64,000 bases of DNA, from the NCBI RefSeq assembly GCF_016908325.1, contig NZ_JAFBDR010000005.1, positions 124,001-188,000 of the forward strand. The letters run 5' to 3'. Below the pieces are notes generated by a model that did not search any database, was not told the DNA's origin, and worked only from the letters and a program-made list of their open reading frames with translations. A program made the position numbers and the translations under genes. Position 1 is the stretch's first letter. Each line of letters opens with the position of its first letter. This document shows positions 42,965 to 51,744 of this stretch, piece by piece. This DNA comes from Aquibacillus albus (GTDB lineage: Bacteria; Bacillota; Bacilli; Bacillales; Amphibacillaceae).

Positions 42965-44161
42965 TCATGAACTACTTTCTGTTTTCTTCTTATTCACTTC
43001 ATGAATTAAATAACTTACAAATGCCTCATCTCTTTCTAACCATGCTTGGTACTTTCTTTTTAAAAAAATCTCCGCTTCATCAAAACTGGAAAAGGCTTTC
43101 TCCATATCCTCATGATTTTTTTCAATCGCCCATTCTCGTTCACTTCGTTGATATAGCAGAAAAATGTTATCCGAACGATCTTTATATAAGGTACCAAATG
43201 ATGAATCTTTTTGATTAAATCGGTTGCGCTTAGCATCTTCTTTTAACGGTTCAAGTACAAATGTCTTAGCAACAAACTGCTTATACGCCTCTTCAGTTAG
43301 GATAGCACCAGATGCCTTCTCATGGCCACCTCCACCGAAAAGACCCGCCACTTCAGAGACATCAACCCCATCATGAATGGTGCGAAATCCCATTCGCTTC
43401 CCACCTATATTTAATATAACAATATAATCAAGATGTGGATATTCTTTACCGAGTTCATTTCCGAGTTCAGAATGATAGGACTCTGCATAAACAACACCTG
43501 CATAATGCTCACCTAATTCAGTTTGGACCAATTCCCGCCTTTTACGACGTATGTATCGCTCGATATTTTTCTCTTCCATCTCTAATAATTTCAGTTCAAA
43601 TTCATCAAAGTGAAAATGTTCACTTGTACGTAATCGATTCACCATTTTTTCTTCAAAATCGTTAATCGACATTAAGAAAAAAAGGGTATTCAAACGTTTT
43701 GCTTTCTGGTTGTCATTTTTTTCCCATTCCCAAGTATCATACTGTCGAACCAACTCGACAAATTCCTCAATCACATTTGATGGCTCCATTAATTCCTGTG
43801 ATAAAAGATATTCATAAAGAAGAGAAGTTGCCGAAGTAAGAGTCCCATCTTGATTTTGAACGACCACTTTTCCCCAGTCATAATCATTAAAGGATAATGC
43901 CGTTTTATGATGATCAAGAAGCTGTACTCCTCCTTTATCTTGATAATACTCCTCCAGTCGTTTTTCATTTTCTTCATTTACTGACAAGTCTGTAATCATT
44001 AAAAAAGTATTACTATCGTGATTTTCTAAAAAATACTCAACTTCTCGATTGAGACCCGAAATCGAATTATAACGAACTTGTACTTGGTCACCAAAAGCAA
44101 GCTTCGCTATAATACCACATCCTACTCCATCTAAATCATTATGAGACAATAATTTATACAT
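42965..44161 (-). CDS. nrnB: DHH-family oligoribonuclease NrnB
   Basis: NrnB (YngD) degrades nano-RNA, very short oligonucleotides, in the cytosol. At 398 residues it matches the family length. The metal-binding motifs are SHNDLDGVGC near residue 6, TDLSV near 57, LDHHKT near 81, and the C-terminal DHHA1 motif GLFGGGGHEKASG near 275. The protein is otherwise ordinary. About 80 bases separate it from the upstream unknown gene. Confidence 0.85.
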   Translation of the reverse strand: MYKLLSHNDLDGVGCGIIAKLAFGDQVQVRYNSISGLNREVEYFLENHDSNTFLMITDLSVNEENEKRLEEYYQDKGGVQLLDHHKTALSFNDYDWGKVVVQNQDGTLTSATSLLYEYLLSQELMEPSNVIEEFVELVRQYDTWEWEKNDNQKAKRLNTLFFLMSINDFEEKMVNRLRTSEHFHFDEFELKLLEMEEKNIERYIRRKRRELVQTELGEHYAGVVYAESYHSELGNELGKEYPHLDYIVILNIGGKRMGFRTIHDGVDVSEVAGLFGGGGHEKASGAILTEEAYKQFVAKTFVLEPLKEDAKRNRFNQKDSSFGTLYKDRSDNIFLLYQRSEREWAIEKNHEDMEKAFSSFDEAEIFLKRKYQAWLERDEAFVSYLIHEVNKKKTESSS

Positions 44162-44240
44162 CTTTGATCACCTCGACATCTAGTATAAGTAGATGGTCGA
44201 AATATTATAGGAGATAAGAACAATTTATTTCAACCATAGA

Positions 44241-44705
44241 TTATTTCAATAAAGTGGAATCATTGATAGATGATTCTTTTGAACTCACTTCATTATTTAA
44301 AATAAACACTTGCATATTTTCTAACGAATAACTAAGTGGATATTCACGCATATAAACTTCACAATTGTTCATTAATTTTTCATATAAAGAATGAAAGTAA
44401 AGCTTATTAATTAAGATGATCTGTAAACGTTGCTGAACCAATTGTTTATTGCTCGTTTCCCTCATTTTTAGTAAAGCTTGAATCGCTTTATATTTGGATT
44501 TATACAATAGCTGGTTGAAAAACTTTGTATGTCTTCGCGTAACGAGCTTTTTAAATGGATAAATTGCAGTATTTATTTCAATCTTGTCTATTTTTGATAT
44601 AAGTAGTTGTAACTTTAAATGAAACTCCACTTGGTCAATCTCATCTTTTTGATAACCATCTGTCACGTCGATTAACTCTTCTAATAGTTGTATTATTTGT
44701 TCCAT
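44241..44705 (-). CDS. Hypothetical helical protein
   Basis: I do not recognise this 154-residue protein. It is predicted mostly alpha-helical, with Leu/Ile- and Lys/Glu-rich stretches, no cysteine pairs apart from one Cys near residue 114, no signal peptide and no membrane segment. The start follows a weak GGTGACATAG-type region. It precedes nrnB on the same strand. Confidence 0.5.
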   Translation of the reverse strand: MEQIIQLLEELIDVTDGYQKDEIDQVEFHLKLQLLISKIDKIEINTAIYPFKKLVTRRHTKFFNQLLYKSKYKAIQALLKMRETSNKQLVQQRLQIILINKLYFHSLYEKLMNNCEVYMREYPLSYSLENMQVFILNNEVSSKESSINDSTLLK

Positions 44706-44855
44706 TTTTACTATGTCACCCTTTGCTGTCAGTTATCCTTGGACCTCCTTTATTATATGTAATCATATACTTTCTCTTTACTTTGTGAATGATGCATCGT
44801 ATTACATAAAATTTCATAAGAAGCGACAGTATAAATGCAAAGAGGTGAAATAAAT

Positions 44856-45383
44856 ATGAATAATCGTTTAGAAAAAAGTATTGAGATTTCAGCATGGATA
44901 GTTACTAGTTTATTGTTATTAAAATATATCCCTAAAAACAGAATTCGAGAAAGTCTTGTATCTTTTACTTTTAAACAAATGGTTACATGGATTCTCGGTT
45001 TAATTGTTGTTGAGAAAAACCTTATTACTTATCCTTATCGTTTATTTTTCAAAAAATCGAATAAAGCTAGTTTCACCTTTGAATACTTTGTTTATCCAGC
45101 ATTATGCACATTTTTCAATTTGTATTATCCAGAAAAAAGAAATAATTTTATTAAATTCCTCTATTATTTTTTCCATTCTTCCATTATTACTATTTTTGAA
45201 ATTTTTGCGGTAAAATACACAAACTTAATCACCTATAAGAAATGGGCTTGGTATTGGAGCTTTATCTCACTATGGATGACATATTATCTTTCTCGTCTTT
45301 ATCATCGGTGGTTTTTTAAAGACAAATCATTCAATGAAAAAGTGTTTTACAATTTTTTTAACCAGCAAGAGGGTAACCATTAA
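44856..45383 (+). CDS. Small membrane protein, CBO0543-like
   Basis: The 175-residue product has about five hydrophobic segments and the signature EIFAVKYTNLITYKKWAWYW, the same pattern as the pair at 11.5-12.5 kb and the protein at 47.4 kb. The ATG at 44856 has AGAGGTG 8 bases upstream. Function is unknown. The stop codon lies in the loop of a hairpin at 45370-45397. Confidence 0.65.
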   Translation: MNNRLEKSIEISAWIVTSLLLLKYIPKNRIRESLVSFTFKQMVTWILGLIVVEKNLITYPYRLFFKKSNKASFTFEYFVYPALCTFFNLYYPEKRNNFIKFLYYFFHSSIITIFEIFAVKYTNLITYKKWAWYWSFISLWMTYYLSRLYHRWFFKDKSFNEKVFYNFFNQQEGNH

Positions 45384-45397
45384 TAGATGGTTACCCT
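45370..45397 (+). terminator. Hairpin at end of membrane-protein gene
   Basis: AGGGTAACCAT and its complement form an 11-bp stem whose loop contains the stop codon. Only a short T run follows, so termination is probable but not certain. Confidence 0.6.
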
Positions 45398-45487
45398 TTA
45401 TGAGAAGGCTTATATCGGATACTTTATAACAACAATTTGATAAAAAAAGAAAAAACCACTTTATAAAAAGCGGCTTCTAAAATGAAC

Positions 45488-45859
45488 CTATTTAAATAAT
45501 TTAACGACTTTATCTAAGACTTTTTCATCCTTCGATGTAATCGTCTTTGGTTTTTTTGGAGTTACAGGGAGAATGCCTTCTTTTGAATTATCGACTGTTA
45601 CAATCTGCAAATAAAATGGTTCAGATTCTTTGTCACCATTTAAATAGCCTCTTAAAATTTTAACTTTTTTGGCTGAACCAGTCATTTTTCTCGTATAATC
45701 CCATTCTATCCCGTGCTTGTACCTCTTATCGATTCTTTCTTTTAAAGCAAAGGCTTCTGAAACTGCTTCTTTTGGAGTGTTAAAAAATGAATTTTTTCTA
45801 TTCAATCCTTTCATTTTAAAACCATCGCCAACTTTTGCTTGATACAACGTACTTGTCAT
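45488..45859 (-). CDS. Hypothetical small basic protein
   Basis: The chosen frame starts at the ATG at 45859, 8 bases after AAAGGA, and gives 123 residues. A frame reaching 45997 exists, but its extra part lies in the structured leader. The protein is rich in Lys, with alternating basic and hydrophobic stretches (EWDYTRKMTGSAKKVKILRGYL), and ends KVVKLFK. I recognise no domain. No partner genes are apparent. Confidence 0.5.
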   Translation of the reverse strand: MTSTLYQAKVGDGFKMKGLNRKNSFFNTPKEAVSEAFALKERIDKRYKHGIEWDYTRKMTGSAKKVKILRGYLNGDKESEPFYLQIVTVDNSKEGILPVTPKKPKTITSKDEKVLDKVVKLFK

Positions 45860-45879
45860 TTTGGTCATCCTTTCTGTAT

Positions 45880-45929
45880 TGGTCTCACACCCTCTGCCGG
45901 TGAGTCTATACACCAGAAGACCAAAGGGT
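45880..45929 (-). ncRNA. Possible structured leader RNA with pseudoknot
   Basis: On the minus strand three pairings are possible: TGGTCT with AGACCA, CTGGTG with CACCGG (using one T-G pair, which favours this strand), and ACCCTTT with AGAGGGT, which crosses the first. The ribosome site AAAGGA of the small basic protein gene is about 12 bases downstream. The shape would suit a cis-acting regulator. I recognise no known riboswitch class. Confidence 0.35.
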
Positions 45930-46106
45930 TTTATTCCCCCATTCTTATTATTATAACCTTTTTTACCAGTAATTACTACCTTAATCTTCTTATTCACTCA
46001 AAATTAACACAGCCCTTAAAGAAAACATGGTTCAGCTCCTCGTTCTCAATTACTAATGTAACCAAATTATTTATGGTAAAATTAGCAATGGATAGGGGGA
46101 AGTATC

Positions 46107-47294
46107 ATGCAAACAACACCAAAACGCAAAATAAATAAAAATGCTTGGGGATGGATCGGTTTAATTGGATTCTTTTTACTAACAAAAATAAAATGGGTAT
46201 TTGCCCTTTTAAAGATTGGAAAATTCACAACATTAGCTTCTATGTTTGTATCGCTTGGAGCCTATGCTTTATTTTATGGATGGAAATTTGCCATTGCGAT
46301 TATCTATTTAATTTTTGTTCATGAAATGGGTCATCTTGTTGCAGCTAAAATTAAAAAAATACCAACCAGTCCCGCTGTTTTCATTCCATTTTTAGGTGCT
46401 GCTATTGGAATCAACCCAAAAAACATAAAAAATGCACAAACAGAATTTTTTGTCGCTTATGGTGGGCCACTAGCGGGATTATTATCTATTTTACCTGCTA
46501 TAGCTCTATACCTCGCAACAAGCGATCCGTATTGGGCACTTGTTACACAATTAGGGGCACTAATCAATTTATTTAACCTTTTTCCAGTTTCACCACTCGA
46601 TGGCGGCCGGATCGTTAGTGTATTATCGACGAAAATATGGTTTATCGGGCTAGTAGTTCTAGCAGTGATGCTTTTTATTTCGCCAGATCCAATTCTTATT
46701 CTAATTCTTATATTCGGTTTAATCACATGGTGGGATCGATTAAAAGAGCATACTAAAGTAGAGATTTTAAAACACGAAGAACAAATATTGGTTGAGATAA
46801 ATGAAGACATACAAGCTGCTCAGAATCAAGCGAATGAAGTAATAAACGGTAATTACGAGAAAAATGAAAATGGACATATTTATGCGTTTCATTTATTAGC
46901 TAATCAATTGCACAAACGAAAGGTTAGAATGGACTATTTACTTGCAAATGAAACAGATTCAAGCCAACTTATTATGCCGAAAAAGAAACGACTGCAAATT
47001 AAAAAATGGAAGGCAGAGAAGGAACAATTAAATAGAGTTCTAAATAAAATGCAAATGATGAGAGCTAATGCAGAGGAACAGCTCAACATAAATATGGAAG
47101 ACTTGAGAGATTATAATGAAAAGAAACTTCAAGAAGTTAGAAAAGAAATAAATAGACTAAAAACCTATTATGACTCCTCTTTACCAACGAAAGCCCGTGC
47201 ATTAATCTTGTATTTAGCATTGGCAATCGTGTTAGCACTGCTTCTCGTCTACGCCATGAACATTCTAGATTCGAATCAGCTAACAAATTTTTAA
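46107..47294 (+). CDS. Site-2-protease-like M50 metalloprotease with coiled-coil tail
   Basis: This membrane protein has the zinc site HEMGH (residues about 72-76, in FVHEMGHLVAA) and the third ligand region NLFPVSPLDGGR near 156, typical of M50 intramembrane proteases. The core has about six hydrophobic segments. After residue 210 there is a long cytosolic segment rich in Lys, Glu and Asn with coiled-coil character (residues about 215-360), and a final membrane helix (ALILYLALAIVLALLLVYAM). Length is 395 residues. The substrate is unknown. An AGGGGGAAG site lies upstream. Confidence 0.8.
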   Translation: MQTTPKRKINKNAWGWIGLIGFFLLTKIKWVFALLKIGKFTTLASMFVSLGAYALFYGWKFAIAIIYLIFVHEMGHLVAAKIKKIPTSPAVFIPFLGAAIGINPKNIKNAQTEFFVAYGGPLAGLLSILPAIALYLATSDPYWALVTQLGALINLFNLFPVSPLDGGRIVSVLSTKIWFIGLVVLAVMLFISPDPILILILIFGLITWWDRLKEHTKVEILKHEEQILVEINEDIQAAQNQANEVINGNYEKNENGHIYAFHLLANQLHKRKVRMDYLLANETDSSQLIMPKKKRLQIKKWKAEKEQLNRVLNKMQMMRANAEEQLNINMEDLRDYNEKKLQEVRKEINRLKTYYDSSLPTKARALILYLALAIVLALLLVYAMNILDSNQLTNF

Positions 47295-47448
47295 ACTAAC
47301 ATTGAGTTCCCGGATTATATAAAATTTTCCGGGATTTATTAATTTAGAACCCTTTAACAGGCCCTTTCATTGTAAATACATTCTCCCTAGATTATAAATT
47401 CCTACCTTCTGGGAAATATAGTACTAATCTGTCAAAAGGATTGGTATT

Positions 47449-47955
47449 ATGTACATTTTAATTAATGTTTTTTTTCTAATTGCAGCACTTATATGGGGGG
47501 ATTGGAGAAATTGGAGGAAATATTATCCGACCATTCTTTTCTTTATTATAGGAGATTTTTTATATAATTTTTTACTTTATAAAAAATCAATGTGGATTTT
47601 CCATGACATGATTCTACCTAATCACACAATCATTACCCTTCTCGCCATGGCTGTTTCTTACACTGCAACCGTATTAATATATTTAGGTAAATTTCCTGAA
47701 GATTGGAAAAAACGGTCTTTATGGTTTTTATTATGGTTTGGTATTTATTTATCCATTGAGATTGTTAATAGCAATCTAGGATTTATTACCTACCATAATG
47801 GTTGGAATATAGGCTGGTCTGCTCTTTTCACTGGTATTATTTTTATTATTTTGCCAATTCATCACAAAAGACCGTTGACCGCTTGGTTGTTGTCTATAGT
47901 GATTATCATAGCTCTGTTAAGTATCTTTGATGTAAATATGAATGATATGAAGTAG
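47449..47955 (+). CDS. Small membrane protein, CBO0543-like
   Basis: The 168-residue protein has about five hydrophobic segments and the N-terminal pattern LIWGDWRNWRKYYPTILFFI, the most typical of the four family members in the window. The later EIVNSNLGFITYHNGW corresponds to the E...Y..W signature. AAAGGA lies 8 bases before the ATG. No function is known for the family. Confidence 0.65.
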   Translation: MYILINVFFLIAALIWGDWRNWRKYYPTILFFIIGDFLYNFLLYKKSMWIFHDMILPNHTIITLLAMAVSYTATVLIYLGKFPEDWKKRSLWFLLWFGIYLSIEIVNSNLGFITYHNGWNIGWSALFTGIIFIILPIHHKRPLTAWLLSIVIIIALLSIFDVNMNDMK

Positions 47956-48007
47956 TCACAAGCGCCCTTACACTCCAGTAATGTTATAATTTCTGGGCCA
48001 TTAAAAA

Positions 48008-48038
48008 GGAACTAGTGAATAACAGTTTCACTAGTTCC
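48008..48038 (-). terminator. Terminator of YkuI-like gene
   Basis: GGAACTAGTGAA and its complement form a perfect 12-bp stem with a 7-base loop; five T follow on the minus strand. Confidence 0.85.
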
Positions 48039-48084
48039 AAATAACATTCAATACGATCCATTTACGCTTCACCCACTATGAAAA

Positions 48085-49293
48085 CTAAATTAGCAAAGAT
48101 TCATTTTCATAAATGAAAGAATAACGGATATCAATAAACAAAAAATACTGATCTGATAAAGGAAAGCTAAAGGTTCGGATCATTTCCCGAGTTTCAATAT
48201 CTGAATAAATATCAGACAGTGTACCTCTGCTCCATGTTTTCATTTGCATCATATTTTCTAAAAAATATGGACGAAATGCCCAATTTGAACCTTTTTTATG
48301 TGGCTCCATTTCCCATCCATTTTCACGTTTCCGAAAGTTAGATGATATTTGTTGTCCATTACTATTACAAACGTACATCCGAAAACTTTCTTTATCAAAG
48401 TGGTCCGTAACAACTTCGATAAAGGCATCTACTTTTTTCGTTCCTTCCCACTGAGGTAGAGTTTCCTTTACCTTACGTTCCCAATTCAATACATGGGCAA
48501 GTCTTTGCTCAACCAAAGACTTTTCGCGAGAAATATACTCTGCAACTTTTTCGCCAACATTCACTGATAAAGAATCTATTGTTTCAAACTCCGGCTTTGC
48601 TAAGTAGAATCCTTGATAGTAACGCCCACCATGTTTCCAAGCAAAATGCAGTTGAAAATCATCCTCAATATTTTCAAACAGCAAGGCTGCTCCAATACGA
48701 CGAGCTAACATGGATAGAGAATGCATAATATCCTGAAAGCCATCAGCATTGTGACTACGGATGATTTTTGTATCAATTTTTAAAATATGAGGCTCTAACT
48801 GACGAATCCGATCTATGTTGGAGCTTTTTGCACCTACATGATCAATCGCAATTTGTATCCCATACGTTTTATAATACAGAAGTAAATGGCTAAGTCCTTC
48901 AAAATCTTCATCAAAATCATGTTCCGTAACCTCGATGACAATTCTGTTCATTGCAAATCCTTGTTGTTCAAACAGAAGCAGCGTTTGTAATAAATCATCA
49001 CCGTCATTTACCATCAATTGCTTGGCATTTCGATTAATAAACAATAGACCTTCTTTATCTGTCTCGAGCATTTTTGGAATAGCTTGGTGTAATAAATGTT
49101 GATCCACTTCTACTTTAAACTCATCAGGTACATCGGAGTCATGGAAAAAAGGGCCGAGGCTCTTCCATTCATCCCCATTATCAAACCGACCTAATACTTC
49201 ATATCCAGCAACATTGTGCCTAATCGCACTAGCAATTGGCTGGAAAACTGGCTTAACGTTATGTAAATTCCCAATAATATCTAACGGATCCAT
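48085..49293 (-). CDS. ykuI: YkuI-like EAL domain protein
   Basis: The 402-residue protein matches YkuI in layout: an EAL domain (residues 1-240), an alpha-helical linker and a PAS/CACHE-like C-terminal domain (about 280-395). EAL-domain signatures are altered: the opening motif is YEVLGRF, the metal-site Glu lies in IEVTEHD, but the loop that is DDFG in active enzymes reads DHVG. The Lys of KIDTKII and the Glu of LFENIED remain. It may bind cyclic di-GMP without cleaving it, as proposed for YkuI. AAGGAG lies 8 bases before the ATG. Confidence 0.85.
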   Translation of the reverse strand: MDPLDIIGNLHNVKPVFQPIASAIRHNVAGYEVLGRFDNGDEWKSLGPFFHDSDVPDEFKVEVDQHLLHQAIPKMLETDKEGLLFINRNAKQLMVNDGDDLLQTLLLFEQQGFAMNRIVIEVTEHDFDEDFEGLSHLLLYYKTYGIQIAIDHVGAKSSNIDRIRQLEPHILKIDTKIIRSHNADGFQDIMHSLSMLARRIGAALLFENIEDDFQLHFAWKHGGRYYQGFYLAKPEFETIDSLSVNVGEKVAEYISREKSLVEQRLAHVLNWERKVKETLPQWEGTKKVDAFIEVVTDHFDKESFRMYVCNSNGQQISSNFRKRENGWEMEPHKKGSNWAFRPYFLENMMQMKTWSRGTLSDIYSDIETREMIRTFSFPLSDQYFLFIDIRYSFIYENESLLI

Positions 49294-49489
49294 GCAATCT
49301 CACTCCTTCATGGCATTTCCTATTATCGTTTTCACATAGACTGATCGAAAAAAACGCCTATAAATCTTCGTTGTCCCGCTACTTCTTTAAAAAAATTATT
49401 ACTGCACGTGTAAAATGCTTCCTTGTCTAACTATTTATATACTATTATATCCGTTACGATCGAAATAAGCTTGATTATAAAACCTATTT

Positions 49490-50713
49490 TCATTTTGCAA
49501 TTGCTCCACTAGGCTTTCGCATCCGTCTACCACGTACTTTCTTTTGCAACGGAGTCAGTGTACCGATTAGCGCAACGATACTACTAGCAATTAAAATCCC
49601 AGCTATCCCTTGAAATGCGACAGCAGACAAGAGACCAAAAATAATTAAGTCAAAGGCAGAGTCAAGTACTGAAATTAATGACAAGGTTGTTGCACGAATT
49701 TCTGACGGGATTAAATCATTTTTTAGCTGAGAATAGATGGGACGTCTCAATGCTTGGCCTATCCGTAAAACGAAAAATGCTCCGATGATAAGCCAAAGAG
49801 CTTCCCCAAATATAGCGGATAACAACAAGCCAATCACCGCTAGCGCACCAGTAATGTTCATTAGTAATTTCCTAGAAAAGCGGCCGGTAAACCAACCAAC
49901 CGACTGAGAGGTAACAAATCCAAGAATGGCTGCAAGTGCATACACGACACCTATCATGACGACTGGAAGACCCGCATTTGTAAATATTGGCTGATTAAAT
50001 GCTTCATAGACAGAATCTGCAGCGATAAATACTAGGGTAAAATTAACAAATAGTAATAGTAACGTTGGTGCTTTCTGAATTGCTTTTATTCCAGCACCTA
50101 CTTGTGTAAACGGATTTTCTCGATATAAAGCAGTATTACTAGGACTTTTCACGAAAAAGATAAGAATAAACTCTAAGAGGTGAAAAGACACACCCAATAC
50201 AAGTAAGAAAATGAATTGCTTATCCTCTAAGTCTTTAGCGAAATAAGCTCCAAATAGGACAGCAAGAATCATCGACACAAATCCAGCAGATTGAATTTTT
50301 CCCATCGCTCGGTCCATTCGGTGATGGTCACTATCTTCTTTAAGAGATTCATAGATTAACGCTTCATCCGCACCAGAAAAGAAAGTTACAGCAAATCCAT
50401 TCAGTGCACTAAACAGGAAAAACATCCATGGATCGTAGGCAAATATTAATAAAACAATACTTACAATCTTAATGATAACACCAATTAAGAAAGATACTTT
50501 CGCTCCAAATCGGTCTGCCACCACACCACCCGGAACCTCTCCAACAAGCACTGCACCGCTCCAAAACAGCTGTAACCAAAGGATATGTGTAGCCTCTAGT
50601 CCTCGTTCCAAGTAAAAAAGTGTTAATACTGGTGCAATGAAGTTAATGGTTCCAAAAAACTTTATCCAAAACATCACTCGAATATTGTGGGTTGAAATCA
50701 TCTGATTCTTCAT
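49490..50713 (-). CDS. MFS transporter
   Basis: The 407-residue membrane protein has about 12 segments. The A-type loop is GGVVADRFGAKVSFLIG near 62, and a second half begins near 215. It lacks clear signatures for one substrate class and is similar to uncharacterised exporters. AGGAG lies 5 bases before the ATG. A CxxCC protein gene precedes it on the same strand with a 90-base gap. Confidence 0.72.
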   Translation of the reverse strand: MKNQMISTHNIRVMFWIKFFGTINFIAPVLTLFYLERGLEATHILWLQLFWSGAVLVGEVPGGVVADRFGAKVSFLIGVIIKIVSIVLLIFAYDPWMFFLFSALNGFAVTFFSGADEALIYESLKEDSDHHRMDRAMGKIQSAGFVSMILAVLFGAYFAKDLEDKQFIFLLVLGVSFHLLEFILIFFVKSPSNTALYRENPFTQVGAGIKAIQKAPTLLLLFVNFTLVFIAADSVYEAFNQPIFTNAGLPVVMIGVVYALAAILGFVTSQSVGWFTGRFSRKLLMNITGALAVIGLLLSAIFGEALWLIIGAFFVLRIGQALRRPIYSQLKNDLIPSEIRATTLSLISVLDSAFDLIIFGLLSAVAFQGIAGILIASSIVALIGTLTPLQKKVRGRRMRKPSGAIAK

Positions 50714-50802
50714 AACTACTCCTGCTAAAATGAAATAATTTATTAGTGTGTGTTCAAAAAGTCGGCATCCTCTATTATGGAATGTTTTACTAAAAAGTAC
50801 TC

Positions 50803-51525
50803 TTATTTAAGCCAATTCGCTAAATAATCATGGACATAAAGGTCATCTGGATACGTAATAAAACTTGTATCTCCCTGTTCATATAGAAATTGTACAAATT
50901 CATTTAATGCACCCATATATTCGTTATACAAAAACTCAAAGCTGATTGTTTCCTTTGGCATTAGATTTTGTTCACAAACGTTCGGGTTTGTGTAATTAAC
51001 ATAAGTTCGACAAGGAATCGGGCGAATTTCATAAGCCATGCACTGATTGTTTTCTGTATTTAACATCGGACATGGGACAAGATGCTTCTTATATTTACTT
51101 TTAAAATCCTGGTCTGAATCAAAGTCTAATTTCGTTATTTCTTCTAACTGCTCTCTATATTTTTCATAATAATCAGTTAGATGCGACTGAATTGAATCCC
51201 TTCTTCGTTCAGGGAAATTCTCAATTGCTTTTTTCATCAATTTAGCTTCCATTTCATTAATAATGATTGGAAAATAGCAACAAAAGGCACAACCTAACCT
51301 ACAGGTTGGTTCTATTTCAACCGCTTCTTCCATAGCCTCAACCTCATCACTAACGACCTGCAATAACTCCTCGAAGCTCGCTAGTAATTTCATTTCGATC
51401 GATTTGTTGTTATGATCGGCCCACGTTTCAACTACTCGATAAAACTTTTCTTCATCTATTTGATATATATCATTCAATTGTTCACACTTATCTTGGATTT
51501 CTTGATAGGTAAGAAATTTTTGCAT
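50803..51525 (-). CDS. YkgJ-type CxxCC metal-cluster protein
   Basis: The 240-residue protein carries the Cys pattern of the YkgJ/UPF0153 family: CRLGCAFCC near residue 92, CPML and CMAY near 168-178, RPIPCRTY near 184, with another Cys near 198. These residues are thought to bind zinc or an Fe-S cluster. The N-terminal 90 residues are helical and acidic. Its role is unknown. It is cytosolic, with no signal peptide. Confidence 0.75.
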   Translation of the reverse strand: MQKFLTYQEIQDKCEQLNDIYQIDEEKFYRVVETWADHNNKSIEMKLLASFEELLQVVSDEVEAMEEAVEIEPTCRLGCAFCCYFPIIINEMEAKLMKKAIENFPERRRDSIQSHLTDYYEKYREQLEEITKLDFDSDQDFKSKYKKHLVPCPMLNTENNQCMAYEIRPIPCRTYVNYTNPNVCEQNLMPKETISFEFLYNEYMGALNEFVQFLYEQGDTSFITYPDDLYVHDYLANWLK

Positions 51526-51697
51526 GATAAGACTCCTTGCTAAGGCAAATTTCTATGTTTGTCTTCCTTCAAGTATATCATCAATTAGCAAGTAGGGGCG
51601 TTAATCTAAATTCAAATTTGAAATTATTAAACAATTATTTCTTCGAGAAGGCCATAAACCGGGAAAAGTGCGCCAAGTCAATGACTGAATTTCAGTC

Positions 51698-51744
51698 AAA
51701 AAAAAGAGAGCTACTCACTCCCTTAATCTACGGAAGCTGAGTAG
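51698..51744 (-). terminator. Terminator overlapping the end of gltB
   Basis: CTACTCA and TGAGTAG pair across a 20-base loop that includes the stop codon; a run of T follows on the minus strand. Confidence 0.65.
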
